Assembly (NCBI GenBank): GCA_000507305.1
Contig: DF239114.1
Location: forward strand, 64,560 to 128,559
Direction: 5' to 3'
DNA length: 64,000 nt
From: Breviolum minutum Mf 1.05b.01
Taxonomy: Eukaryota > Sar > Dinophyceae > Suessiales > Symbiodiniaceae
Shown here one piece after another: positions 10,500 through 21,698 of the stretch. The translations under genes and the position numbers were made by a program. The notes beneath the pieces were generated by a model. That model was not told the origin of the DNA, did no database searches, and saw nothing but the letters and a program-made list of their open reading frames with translations. Each line of letters opens with the position of its first letter. Position 1 is the first letter of the stretch.

Positions 10500-13060
10500 T
10501 GAATTGCATTTGAGAATTGCATTTTGGGACCTTTCTCTCCTATTCTCTTGGCAATTCGGTGACCCTTTGCTTCCCTGATCATATTATTGATAGGCTTTGC
10601 AAGTTGCTTCGTTCTGTTCAGTCTTTCACTTGACAATTCCACCACCAAAAAAGAAGAGAGACCAGCTTGATATTGCCCAAAGCCAACAACAACAGTTGAA
10701 ACACATCAAATAACATTCAAATAACACATCATGCTTGGTCCAATGCAACAGCAGCTTCACATCATTCTTTTCATGAAACTGGAATTTTGAGCTAACTCCC
10801 AGCATCTCCAAATGTATCATCTATATCTGCATCAACATCACCCATCTATCGACCCAAAACAGATTCTTGTAACAATTTCCATCAGAAATGGTACCTTCAC
10901 CCCCGTGCGAGAAAGGAAACTCAATTGGAGGCCCCAATTTTTTGCTTCCATGCGTGGGAGGGAGCAGCCCCCAAAGCATCACATTGACTGGGCAACATTT
11001 CTTTCGGATATTCAATGTGCAAGGTCGGCCGCACGACTTATCACACCAAACTCTGGGGATTCTCCATCCATCCATCATCATCCCACCCACTTCTGAAATA
11101 ATCTCAAGTGACAGATGGAACTGGAAGCAATTCTCGAAGAACCTGTTTCAGTTCCTGTCGAAGGAAAACCGAAAATTCCACCCCTCAACAGCCAAGATAA
11201 GTCAGTTGGACACTTCCCGGAACCTCCAAGTCCAAGGGTTCCATAGGAGACCGTGCCAAACCACAGGTGAAATCACCTCCCCCAGTGGGGTGGATGGCTG
11301 GGGGGAAGGGTCCAAGTAGGTGTTGGCTATTGAAACCTGGGTCCTACAGCACCCACCGGAAGTTTTGCAGCCTTCTGAAAGCTTCTCACCATAGGCATCT
11401 TAATAAAAACATAGAAATTTACATTTCAACTTGCAACTCATTCAGCACTCACCAAAAGCCATTTATCAATCAAAAACAACACATGGTCTTAGTTGCCATG
11501 GCCTTTTTGAGAGTGGCATGCTTTCTTTTTCAAAATCTTTTGTCTGGCATGATATTCAAAAGGGCACCTGCGCTCATGACAGCATCTTGACCTTCAATAG
11601 GGAACAACAACTCCCCGGAAGACTGGTCCGAACGGTCTAGAGGATCCTGGCGGATGGGAAGATGGCATGTTCATCCTGGAAGGATACATTTACCCCCCTT
11701 GAAAAACTTAGACGTCCCCTGAAAGTTGATGGTTGGAAGATGAAATTCCTTTTAACATCGTCCCCTCCTTGAGGAGATTTTCTTAATTTTCGGGGTGGGG
11801 AGGGAGTCAATTCCTACACATTTATACACCTGGTTTGGATGTGACATCAACTGGAAGAATTGAAGCAAGCCTTTGCCCAAAGATAAGCCCATGAGGTCAC
11901 CAAACTGAAAGATACCACCATTAAATGATGCCAACTTTGTTATGGCAAACCATCCTCAAGTCGTACGTGAGAAGATTCAATCATACTTCAAATTATTTCA
12001 ATAAAACTAGATACATATGTAGTTTGATTGAAGAATACATTTCATGTTGAATCCGAAATCATGAACATAGCATTTGAGATGGACATGATAGAAAGTTACT
12101 TTCATTCTTTGATAAAAGAAGGCAACACGTTGCCAATTCTGAACCAAATTTAGATCTTGAGGCACCTCAATGGTCTTGCCGATCTTGTCTAAATCGCTGA
12201 CGGTACGGTTCACCGAGGTTCCTGATAACATGACGTCAAGTGGACAGCACTTGGCACTTCCAGGTGTTGTTCAGTTTTTGCGGCTTGATCTGGCACCCAA
12301 ATATTCCATCTAATGTATAGCTAAAGGTTTCACCCCAAACTAAAAATGCACTACTGCACAACTAGAGGCCAGAATATGGAAAGTGTCTTTATTTTGAAGT
12401 CTTAAGTTCAACATTTACAATATACCTGTGCATAACTTTGCGTCAAGCCCTGTGTAAACCGCTGGCAGTGATACAACTTGCGCATCCAATCATCAAGTTT
12501 GGGTTCGTACAGGTCACCCCTTTACCCACATCACACCACCAGGCAAGCATAGCACTATGCAACCAAAAGACTAAATGTGAAACTGGAGTTGAGTACCTGC
12601 ACTGAAAGAGAGTTTTGTCGGTTCGTTCTGAGTCAAGAAAAAATCAGATTCGAAACTGAAGATCTCTCACTCTCCATCCCGCTCAGTCATTCAGTCGCTC
12701 ACTCTCACACATTACACACCCAGCATCCACATACAGCCTCTCGATCTTTGCAGAAATAACTTTACAGCGATAATAATCACACAAACCAGGCCCTGGAACT
12801 TCTTCCAATTCCATCCTTTTCATTTTCCAACATCTTGACATCAAACTTCACACTGTAACACTGTCAGGTCCGGTTCACTGTGACTTCATTCACGGCACCT
12901 GCGTCTTCAATTCATTGCTGCGGCGTGGAACGAAATTTGGCAAAGTATATGACAAGGGATCCTCAGCGCTGACAGCTCGTCCAGGCCCTTCAAATGGGAG
13001 GATTTATTTTGGTGCATTGAAGAACACCCGCATCAGAATACAAAACCCTTAAACAAAAAT
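10500..13060. other. Region with ambiguous open frames
   Basis: Open frames of 60-140 codons exist on both strands around 10.6-11.6 kb, including one of 143 codons on plus at 10888-11319. None has splice borders or phase agreement, and three frames look equally plausible at 10.85-11.05 kb. Nothing further is supported here apart from a repeat fragment at 11692. Confidence 0.3.
11692..11755 (+). repeat. Repeat family A, partial copy
   Basis: Contains CCCCTGAAAGTTGATGG followed by TTGGAAGATG. This matches the left half of the complete family A copies at 31530, 55175 and 62739; no right end is visible, so it is truncated. Confidence 0.6.
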
Positions 13061-13236
13061 CTAGGTTCCTGCCCTGCGAATCTCATCTATTTGAAGTAAC
13101 TTGGTAAATTTCATCCTAAACATCAATGGAAATGTGGTTGCTTTGAACCCATCACCCAGTAGCCGCAGCGAATGAAAACTCATAGCTACAAACATGAGCT
13201 CACTGCTAGTAGATATATTGAAGTTGTAGGGATCAA
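13061..13236 (-). CDS. Terminal exon, unknown protein
   Basis: Starts after TTGCTTCTGAAG|TT and runs 57 codons to a stop. Reads VDPYNFNISTSSELMFVAMS and ends LLQIDEIRRAGT. It lies just downstream of bestrophin 2 on the same strand, so it could be its tail if the exon at 13845 is spliced rather than ending at its stop. Confidence 0.5.
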
Positions 13237-13368
13237 CTTCAGAAGCAAAACAAGAAAAACTATTGGCACATTGTCCCAAAAACAACAGGGTGACGACTCT
13301 CATTCCGAGAAAAAAAGCAGGAATCTATCGCCCTCAATCTTTGCTGTACTCCACGCCTGACAAGCTTA

Positions 13369-13434
13369 TCAAGCCAAAGGTGCCGTAAAATATTCCAATT
13401 TTTCATTAAACTCCTGGCGAATCTGCCAGGTGAT
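13369..13434 (-). CDS. Small exon ITWQIRQEF
   Basis: A strong pyrimidine tract, TTTTTTCCTACCCTGTCCCAG, precedes 21 codons ending EKLEYFTAPLA and a stop. It may be a C-terminal exon of bestrophin 2 or of a separate gene. Confidence 0.45.
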   Translation of the reverse strand: MTWQIRQEFNEKLEYFTAPLA

Positions 13435-13844
13435 CTGGGACAGGGTAGGAAAAAATCATCCAGTCCGACGGTCCGACGCATGTATTCGACCGTTTTTACT
13501 ACGTAATAGTACAACGTAAAATTTAAGTTCAACAAACAAATATGATGTGTCATAGCCAAATACACGTGTATATATTGTATATTCATGTATATTCTACATA
13601 CTGTTATGGATTAAGTATGGATGCAAGTAGATCTACACACACACACACACACACCTTTGATTATCCAACCGTTTGACCTGCGTGTTCTTCGCTGGGGTTT
13701 GTGTGAGGTGGATCAATGGTGATCGGTGATGCACTAGGTTTGGACGAACTTCGCCAAGAAATGAAACGGATACATCTATATTTATGGAAATACTGGAATA
13801 AAACTTTCCCTGCTGGTAAGTACTGCAATAAACATGGTGTTTTT

Positions 13845-13964
13845 TCATGCTTTTTCCATTGCTATGGGAAATCCCTCCAGCTCCGGGAAACAGTTTTCGG
13901 CCGCCTTCTGCATTTCACGGACCGGTAGGTCATTGGCATCTTCACCAAAGGGTTGATCAATCTC
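13845..13964 (-). CDS. Bestrophin 2 exon with PFGEDANDLP
   Basis: Reads EIDQPFGEDANDLPVREMQ, the strongest family match in the window, then KAAENCFPELEGF and an in-frame stop. The acceptor is CAACGCAG|GAG. A second possible acceptor lies 20 bases upstream (TTCTGCAG). The opposite strand is also open with splice-like signals, but the family match fixes the strand as minus. Confidence 0.9.
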   Translation of the reverse strand, partial: EIDQPFGEDANDLPVREMQKAAENCFPELEGFPIAMEKA

Positions 13965-16900
13965 CTGCGTTGCACGACAACTGGCTGCAGAAGGAAGAAT
14001 TTGCAGGTCTAGTGGTTGTTGATGTTTATTGTTGGTATAATGTTGGTATATTAAGCCACCACCATATAATTGCCATATCAAAGGTACCTACAGTAACAAC
14101 CACTACAGTATCCCAACAAACCATTCGCCAAGGCTATCGTAGCACTTTCACACCCCAAAACCGCCACCGCCTGGGCGATGTAGAACAAGGTCCAAAAGGA
14201 GGTGGAAACGGTAAATACGATAATGCCAGCCTCAGATTCATCTGTTGAATCTGTTGGATAAGTCAGCTAAGCTAGGATGAACAGGATGGATTTCTCTCCT
14301 GAAAAGTCATGTGAGATGCTTTAAAACCTTGGCATATATTTTTTTGCATCATGTGATCCAAACACAACAAGATGTGCGGGTTTGCGGGTTTGCCTTGTCA
14401 CACTTAAGATGAGTAGTGAGATGCAACCCACCATATCCATCCATATCCAATATGCCAAATATTGCAACAAGCCGAAGGGACCCAATATGGCTTGACAACC
14501 AACTGACTGGCCATCACTGGTGTCAACATCCAATGGGCGATAAGCATAAAGGACAAATACCTCAGCCAAAGTGAACGGACAGCACTACAAGACAGGTGAG
14601 AAACAATACCGCTTGCCATGTCTTGCTTCAAAATTTAGTTGTTTATGTGGTTTCTCCCGGACGCACAAAATACTGGAATGCGCCTTTGAACGGTTTAGCC
14701 CAGATGCTGCGCATAGGGAAATGGGAATGGCACCTTAAGGTGTCAATGCAACACATCAGGCATCCAGGTGTGCATCTCGCTTAGACATCAAGCAGTGAAT
14801 GTTGAGTTGAGTGGTTGCATTTACTGTACGTTGCACTGTATTCTACATGTTCGTAGATGTTCATTTTAGATTGATCTTCTTATTGTTTCTCTTCCTTTCC
14901 CACAGCAAGAACCAGGGGGCGTTCTTAATTTTGCGCACATCGTTCACACCCACCATTCCTGCCACAAGAGAAACAGGCAGCGTTGGACTGCAGGGCTTTA
15001 GGGTGGTTCATGTGTTGCGAACAAGTACCGGAGTGAACACACAATGCACTCTTGCTTGTGAACACTAAATGCTACTTTGCTGACCTGGAAATCATGAGCT
15101 CAACAATGGTTACATAATATACGACCAAACACTCATATCACGTATTCCATTTCATCAATACATCAGGTATATTCCCAATCTTCCTACTGTAAATTGCAAC
15201 CCACTCAACAATACCACGAATCCCCAAACTGGACCCAGTGGTGGTTACTGGTCACGTTATCCTTTCACGTCCTTTCACCACAACATCACATCGCCCCACC
15301 ACCCATCAAGGTCCTCTGGATAATTCTTGGAATGCACGTGACAGAATCGGTGCAGGCACTTCGAATAAATTCCTCACTGTTGAACTACCCCAAGGAGGGG
15401 TTTTGTGGCTCCTAAAAGGCTCCTATTAAAAAACATTTCCATTTTCTATGGAAATGTACTCATACGTGCTTGTCCAAAGTGCCTGGAAGTAAACAGGGCA
15501 CTTTTTTGGTTTGTTTTGAAAAGTTACGGGTCATCCATGGCAACTGAGCCAAAATCAAGGGATCAAGGAAATACCCCCATTCCATCCCCCCCCCAAAAAA
15601 TGACCCACAAGGCTCAATATGGCCTTTGGCAGTCACAAATTTCCATGAGGATTCTGCGTCCCATGACCAGCTATGTCAAACATTGGCAGGAGATGCATCC
15701 ACTCAGGAGATTCGTCAACCGTGAGCTGCATTACTTTATATGCAAGCTGGCTTTTAATAAACTAGGATGATAAGCATACAATTAGTTTGTTGGTTTGAGC
15801 CCATTTGAAAAATAAATATTATTGGTCAAATTGGACCATGTCCCAAAGTGGGGGTAAAATTAAAAGTATTTGAAACGACCCCGAAGATGAGGGTGAGTTA
15901 ACGGCTGATAGAAATAGCTGTTATAGCCAGGTGTCCGGTTGTTGGCATCGATAATCAACCTCTCCTCGGTTTCTGTGCAATCCGCGTAACGGAGAGTGAC
16001 AATCTCCCAATCACACAGGTAAAATGTTTTCCACAACTACGTGTTCAATGAATCTAGAGCCAAAGGTTTTATATGGTCTCACGTTTCTCTACCAAAACCT
16101 TTTGGAAAACATATCTGCATCTTGCTTTCGGACAGAATGAGCATTGCATCTTACATTTCTGTCCGCACCACAATCCTGGAAAATAGAACTAATCATTATA
16201 TATAACAATTACATAGGTAAAAGGTGAAAGATCTATGATCTTGGATGACAGTATTAAGGCAGCTAAATTTACAGGTACTATTTTGAATTCTAAACCAACG
16301 GTGAATGTGGTGAGCCTGTGTCACAGGGGAGTTCATTTGCTCACCTTATGCACGGGCGACATTGATTCTAAAAAAAAACTGTCTTCAGGGGATATATATA
16401 TATATATATTATATTATATCAGTCTTTTTGGGAGAAACCAGGTACTATTTGCATCTATTTGCTACCATTTCACACAATTTGTTAGCTTTGAGAACAACAA
16501 TTCAACCAGAGCGTCAATCCATAAGAGGACGGTTTCAGCCCGATCAGGACTGCGTTTAAGATGTAACAAACTCTTCTCATCAATGCCTGGCAAGTTGAGG
16601 CAAACAGTTGCAAATGCGTCATCCACGGTAAGTCCTACATCTTTCCAAGGAATCTTTTAAAACCTTGCATTATAGGATTATAGGTGGGTTTTTTGAAGTA
16701 GCTTCTCGCTGAACTCATCTTTAATTAAAACCCACATTTCAGTCGAATGCTAGACATTCCAGCAAGCAAACAGCAAACATCAAGTCCTTGCGTTTCATGG
16801 AATATACATATAGTACATGATCGACGAATTGGGTGATATAAGTGATATATGAATGTGATGGTGTATGCACCATTTTGCAAATCTCTGGGGCAAAATGAGA

Positions 16901-19900
16901 GAGTCTGGCCATTCAAAACAACTGACGTGGAAATTCCACCTCTTGTCCCACCCAAAGCTTCAACCAATAGATTCGTAGTGAATCTTGCGAACTAAATTCA
17001 ACCCACAAAACACCTGCTTCCATATTCACACTGTCTACTCTCATGGTTAACGGTTGTATATAAACCTACAGCAACATACCGAATGTTTCAACCTGCGGTA
17101 CCAAGTCTTCTAGCCAAGGCAACCGGCCATCCACGACTATAGATTCTCAATTTTTACTCCAAGATCTCTGCACAAATCTCATGTTTCATGCGGCCTGTTA
17201 AGCTCAAAATCTCTAAGGAATCATCGTCCAATTCGCACATCCTTGGATCTGAGTCAAGTTGCTGGTTAGAGAATTACCAGTTGACCAGGGCAGGTGGTAA
17301 CCAAGTGGGTAGCACGAAGTAGTCGTGGTCAAAAGGGGAATGATGTCATTCTTATCAACTCTACATGTACTATTGTCACATGACATGATTTGCTGCAATT
17401 ATTCATAGCTTCGTTCCTACCATTTTTTGCTCCAAATTGTCTACCGAAACTTCAGGGAAGCAGATGTGATCCATGAAGATCCACTGAATCTTCTCTCAAC
17501 ATCTTGGAATTGATGACGGCTGTCACCACTCTTCCGTTGGGAGAATTCTCCGAGAAAGGGCAACATGGTCCACCATTTGGGTCATGAAAAATCAAGGCAC
17601 GTCTGCAAGGCACTGCAGTGCAACAAACTCAACAAACGAATCCTTGGGAAAAGTTGTCAGATCTGCGAGGGGTAATGGTAAGAGATGCAAGCTCTACAAG
17701 GATCTCAAAAAGTCAACTCAGTAAACTATAACTTTGTAAGTAAACTCTTTGATTAATCACAAAAAAGTTCCAAGTCACTACTCAGTTTCTGTTTTATTCT
17801 CCGCGGATTTGAACATTTCACCGGATCAATGAGTCTGGCTGAATTTTAATCCTTCACTGAGATGATGTCACATGACCTTCCAAATGGAACCTGGATCTTT
17901 CTCACAAGCCAAGATGCAGGTACTGTCGGAACTTGGTCACCTCAAACGGCGAACCAACAGAACCACTTGGGGGCTTGAATTTATATTGCTATATCAGTTG
18001 GAGGGAAAATTATTGATTTATAGTTGATCATGGTGCTAGAGGTAAACTTTCAAAGCACACAAACACTTTCATCACACGCTTTGACATGGTGATTTGCACG
18101 TGCAAGTCCCTTCTTGAGAGCCTTGGTTCAAGAGATTATGAATCATCATGAACATCATCACCATATATTTTGTATATCTATAAGCATATATTTATATATG
18201 TACATATGCAAATATACATAGATCATCACGTAAACTACTATGATCTACCGTGTTTGCATAGTTCAGGTTGCCTAGGGTCCCCACAACAACAATCACTTGA
18301 TTGTAAAGTACGTCTGAGGTCATGTTGAGGTTGTGGTAGTTGACCCAAATTTTGACATGAATCCACCACAAATCATCTATCCGTCTATTCACTCGATGTT
18401 GTGGGTACCAAACGGGATCACAAGGAGGAGCAACAAAGAATGAAACTGCTCAAAAGGGCTTGGAAAGTGACGTGCAATTGAATATCAATCCAACACTTGT
18501 AGTATATTGTATGATGAATATTCATAAAGTAATTGTAGTAGAGTAGTACATAGTAGTTTGGAGTTGCATGATCCACGTTTCGGGGTTTCAAAAAAACGAG
18601 TCACATGAAAAAAAAGGCCATTTACATCTATTCATTACCATCTGATGTGTCCCCTCTTGGTACAACGGTAAAGCTTTAACACTCACCTACCAAAAAAACC
18701 CATGGCCAACCCGCCAACAAACCCCGGCAGCCCGGCACCTGCATTTCTACCTCCTCATCATTACGACAAAACGAAAGCAAATTACTCAGGGCACTCGTCC
18801 ATTCACCTGGAGTGTGATAGTTGCTGGTGGAAAAAACGTGGATTCGGATTCCTGACTGAGGAATTGGATTCATTCATATTCATTCATATTCACTCATCTG
18901 GACATGCAAAAAGCAAGCAGGATGTAACAACAATATGACAATCATCTCATTGAAAGCGAGCCTTCAATCTCCAAATTTTTTCCCAACATGTTTCGGTGAG
19001 TTTTTAGCATCTTAAGAAACAAGAAATGATCTGAAAAACCTCTCTGGTAGCAATAGGATTGAAGTCGATGGGACATGTTGTGCGATTGTTTAGGGTTGGA
19101 GCCATCCCAAATGGTGATCCTTCTTCAAGGGTACCATATATAGTAATTCTATGTAATTACAGTATATGAAAACCCTCCAAGAAAAAAACATCTCCAGGGT
19201 GCCCTGGACTATGATGTACTTACCCATGGCTGCACTTGAGGAGACAAAGGCTGGCAGGTTCTGAGTTGAAATGAACAGCGCGCATTTGAAACCTTCCCTT
19301 CCTATGACCAAGTGGGTGCAGTACTGACTCTGCAAACAAAAACTGTTCTAAATGTGAGATTCATGATTCATATCGAATGATTCTTCCCCGATTCTCTTGG
19401 AGATCTTACTTCTCCTCATTCACTGATGACTTAGGGACATCGCCCTTTTACTTCCAAAAGTCAATGTTGGACCAACTGCGGACGAGATGCCACTGGTCTG
19501 CTGAAACAAGGTAACACTCTCCCAAAAGCGTGAATAGGCTTGGTTGCTGCGAAAGACAATCAGAAAGCCTGGCTGCGAAGAAAAGATGGACCACGACACG
19601 CACTCAGCCTATTCAAAAGGAATGAATCGGTAGGATGATTCACTGACTTTGTGGTCCTTTTTGTGAAGCCCTGCCAAGATGAATACATTGAACTGTACAA
19701 CCCATTGTGGCCGTCCAATCTGAATATACCACCACCAAAGAAGAAATTCTGCCAGGAGCTTTCTCAAAACTCAGCATCAACCATACCTTTTAATTACTGA
19801 TCAAAAGCACGTCAGGAGATTGCCATTTTTCTATGGCTTCAACTGAGTTGTAACTTTCTTCGGGTGCTGCCAACATCACCGATTTGCAAGGGAACATCAA

Positions 19901-20045
19901 CCGAATCACTTTTGTTTTCCGCTGAGGAGCCCAAAACAAAGGTAAAACTGGACCAAATTGTCATGATACCCTCCATCTCCACGCTGTTGTCCCCCTGGCC
20001 GCAACGAAAGGACCATTTTGCGACAGACTCGAGGATGACAGATGA
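13845..20045 (-). CDS. Bestrophin-family anion channel, paralog 2
   Basis: Anion (chloride/bicarbonate) channel of the bestrophin family. Minus-strand exons: 20045-19931, 19568-19491, 18806-18737, 18458-18393, 17261-17158 (probable), 14584-14508, 14250-14129 and 13964-13845. Hallmarks in order: WSSFTFVLG/FLIVFRSNQAYSRFWE, SALSNLLSF, HWMLTPVMA, a hydrophobic FWTLFYIAQ segment, then EIDQPFGEDANDLPVREMQ. The last matches the bestrophin PFG-D-NDLP signature. Exons between 17.1 and 14.6 kb are missing from my model: candidates near 17.45-17.65 and 16.87-16.97 kb are unproven. The N-terminus is also open; a start-containing frame at 20893 may or may not belong. Confidence 0.88.
14129..14250 (-). 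CDS. Bestrophin 2 exon, TM helix
   Basis: The acceptor is TTATCCAACAG|AT, preceded by a CTGAC branch-like site. The 122 bases complete a split codon and add exactly 40 codons. They read STDESEAGIIVFTVSTSFWT and LFYIAQAVAVLGCESATIAL. The exon appears to end at TTG|GCGAAT, a GC donor, joining in phase 0 to EIDQPFG. This matches the usual helix-then-PFG order of the family. Confidence 0.8.
14508..14584 (-). CDS. Bestrophin 2 exon with HWMLTPVMA
   Basis: Reads YLSFMLIAHWMLTPVMA, resembling the hydrophobic segment that ends in LTP before the last helices. The donor GCCA|GTCAGT fits the next exon in phase 1. The start is either after CTTGTAG (14584) or after GGCTGAG (14560). Confidence 0.7.
14600..17140. 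other. Mostly intronic or intergenic; no firm exon
   Basis: It lies within the inferred span of bestrophin 2. A minus frame at 16.87-16.97 kb (GQTLSFCPRDLQNG) could be a missing exon. Plus-strand frames of 121 codons (15405-15770) and 141 codons (16235-16660) have no splice support; the latter includes a (TA)n run. Confidence 0.35.
15433..15457. other. Perfect 10-bp stem-loop
   Basis: ACATTTCCAT, a five-base TTTCT loop, then ATGGAAATGT. No other copy was noticed. Role unknown. Confidence 0.7.
17158..17261 (-). CDS. Probable bestrophin 2 exon
   Basis: The acceptor CTCTAACCAG|CAA opens a frame reading QLDSDPRMCELDDDSLEILS, then LTGRMKHEICAEIL. The donor GGA|GTAAAA or a GA alternative follows. 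Its position fits the variable linker between N- and C-terminal halves of a bestrophin, but sequence identity to the family is not obvious. Confidence 0.6.
17400..17660 (-). CDS. Candidate bestrophin 2 linker exons
   Basis: Two open stretches: DSFVEFVALQCLADV after TTTTCCCAAG, and KWWTMLPFLGEFSQRKSGDS. Borders are not fixed. Confidence 0.3.
18393..18458 (-). CDS. Bestrophin 2 exon FEQFHSLLLLLVIPFG
   Basis: Starts after CTTTCCAAG|C. Joined in phase 2 to the preceding exon through a GC donor (GT|GCCGGG), it gives VPFEQFHSLLLLLVIPFGTH. A GT donor two bases earlier would put a stop in this exon, which supports the GC site. Confidence 0.65.
18737..18806 (-). CDS. Bestrophin 2 exon EWTSALSNLLSF
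   Basis: Begins after CACTCCAG|GT and reads EWTSALSNLLSFCRNDEEVE. It aligns with EWMSAFSNLLAF of paralog 1, whose intron falls two codons earlier. Confidence 0.8.
19491..19568 (-). CDS. Bestrophin 2 exon FLIVFRSNQAYSRFWE
   Basis: Two leading bases, 25 codons and one trailing base, between GCAGCCAG|GC and AGTG|GCATCT. Contains the uninterrupted FLIVFRSNQAYSRFWE core, which paralog 1 splits with an intron. Restoring VLGFLI with the exon upstream allows only a GC-AG cut. Confidence 0.9.
19931..20045 (-). CDS. Bestrophin 2 exon, N-terminal
   Basis: The acceptor CTTCACAG|TCA opens 38 codons plus one base. Reads SSVILESVAKWSFRCGQGDN, then EGIMTIWSSFTFVLG. Ends TTTTGG|GCTCCT (GC donor). WSSFTFVLG matches WSSFSFVLG of paralog 1. 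Confidence 0.8.
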
Positions 20046-20473
20046 CTGTGAAGTAGATTATCTTGGGATTTAATGGTAAAATCCGTTGACTTTCCCTTTG
20101 GGGATGTATGGATATCTTATGCAGAACACCTGTTTCATGATTTTGCATGTTGGTTGTTATAACATCTCAAAAAAAACGGCAAAAATTACGGGGCTATGTC
20201 CCCTGACATCCCAGCTGCACCGAAAGCTATGTCAGGTTTCGGCAGGCAGTCATTGACCCAGCGCCCCCCCCTTCTTTTGGTCCTTGTCACTTTCAATCCA
20301 TTGATGGAGTAGCACCTCAAACAAAAACAAAAAGCAAGAAACAACAAAACGATATCTGTCAAACTGTTTCCAACACCTTGTGGAACCGTCTCAAAGGTGT
20401 GTTGAGATCAAACGTCAAGGAAAGGTGTGAGCAGGATTTTAGACAACCCATAGTGCCAGCTGCAAGAAATACG

Positions 20474-20893
20474 CTATCCATTCAAGTATATGGGTGTTTC
20501 CAAAAATAGGGTACCCCAAAATGGATGGTTTATAATGGAAAACCCTATTAAAACGGATGATTTGGGGGTACCACTATTTTCGGAAATATCCATATGCAAA
20601 TATATCAAATAAGTTGAGAACATCTCAGATCCAATCCCTCTTAAACCATCTGGCAGTTCGAAACCAGTGGCTACAGGGACATGTTTCATCAGGAAGCCCT
20701 GCTCCGACATTTTAACCTTCATCATTCCATGCTGCTTGGCCAAGATGCAGTGATGATGGCACAAGGAAGCGACCACACCTGCTTCATCCAGTGACCAGCC
20801 GGAAACGTGACGTCTCTGAGACAACGACTTCAAAGGAACAAAAATCGCATCTTCACACAGGTGCTTGTCTTCTTGCAATTTCCCAAATGCCAT
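20474..20893 (-). CDS. Start-containing exon, unknown
   Basis: Begins MAFGKLQEDKHLCEDAIFVP and reads on through RRHVSGWSLDEAGVVASLCH and MKVKMSEQGFLMKHVPVATG. The frame's last 30 or so codons lie inside repeat B1 (20491-20591), so the true exon should end earlier, for example at GATG|GTTTAAG near 20650. It lies upstream of bestrophin 2 and might be its first exon, but no bestrophin feature is visible. Confidence 0.5.
   Translation of the reverse strand: MAFGKLQEDKHLCEDAIFVPLKSLSQRRHVSGWSLDEAGVVASLCHHHCILAKQHGMMKVKMSEQGFLMKHVPVATGFELPDGLRGIGSEMFSTYLIYLHMDISENSGTPKSSVLIGFSIINHPFWGTLFLETPIYLNG
20491..20591. repeat. Repeat family B, copy 1
   Basis: About 100 bases with imperfect inverted ends: GGGTGTTTCCAAAAATAG on the left and the complement of CTATTTTCGGAAATATCC on the right, with GGTACC just inside each end. 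Copy 2 at 41364 has the same architecture. Confidence 0.8.
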
Positions 20894-21022
20894 TCTTTTT
20901 GATGCACCACGTCACCTAAATAAGTGCGATATCAATACAACTGTTTTTATAGTTCTTTCAACTTCGAGGAGAATGATGAACTATAGGGTAGATTTAGCTT
21001 AACTTTTGATCCTCCAATCAGG

Positions 21023-21059
<37 letters not shown>
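21023..21059. repeat. (ATC)n microsatellite
   Basis: About 12 units, followed by degenerate TCG/GTC units. Confidence 0.95.
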
Positions 21060-21399
21060 GTCGTTATCGTCGTCGTCACCGTCATGCATGCATTTGGGCT
21101 CTGGAGATTTGTTTTGGCATTTAATCAGCCTAAAATGATTTCATACATCCTAGATGTTACATCTAATAGTTCCATCATGTTCCATACCAAATTTACATGA
21201 TTTCATCACCTTTCATCCTTCCAACCATCAGCATGGTTTCACCACCAAGCTACCAATGCTTTTGGGATCACGGAGCCACGTCGTCGGCCCAAGACGCCCA
21301 TCCCCCATACCTCGGTGTGTTGCCGATTTCGGTGGAGATTTCGATGAGTCAAGCCGCGCATCTGTTTGAAATCAAGGCACACCATGCTTGTAGTCAATC

Positions 21400-21538
21400 A
21401 TGGCCAAGTGTCAGCCAAAAGTGGCCTGGGCAGGAACAAGAAATTCTCAAAAAAAAATTTTCAAGGCTTCCTGCGATGTACCAGAAAAAAAAGCTTCCTG
21501 CCAACCAGCTAAACATGATACATCCGAGATCGCTGCAG
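21400..21538 (+). CDS. First exon, unknown plus-strand gene
   Basis: The start ATGGCC has an in-frame stop just upstream. It reads MAKCQPKVAWAGTRNSQKKI, then FKASCDVPEKKASCQPAKHD, ending at CTGCAG|GTGAGC (consensus donor) in phase 1. Lys- and Cys-rich. A longer frame without a start overlaps from 21197, but only this frame agrees in phase with the next exon. Confidence 0.65.
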
Positions 21539-21602
21539 GTGAGCAATCCGAACAAGTGGTAAATTAATACTTAAAATGAGGCCCACCTATTGAAACAGTC
21601 AG

Positions 21603-21698
21603 CAGAGGTTCCGAGTCGCAGCTTAACAACACCGAAAAAAGCAACTTGTGATGACTTCCAATTGGACCCCTTCCAACGTATCTACGATACTCCACCAG
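21603..21698 (+). CDS. Second exon of the 21.4 kb gene
   Basis: Acceptor AACAGTCAG|CA, phase 1, after a 64-base GT-AG intron. Reads AEVPSRSLTTPKKATCDDFQ, then LDPFQRIYDTPPG, to CCACCAG|GTCTTG. Later exons were not located. Confidence 0.6.

Noticed and set aside
10888..11319. 143-codon plus-strand open frame
   Set aside because: Other frames on both strands are also open at 10.85-11.05 kb, and there is no start context, splice site or recognisable pattern. A few frames this long are expected by chance in 64 kb.
13716..14230. Plus-strand exons with a GTAAGT donor and matching phases
   Set aside because: They lie antisense to the bestrophin exon with PFGEDANDLP. The family match fixes the minus strand, so the plus signals are coincidence. 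This shows that phase agreement alone can mislead.
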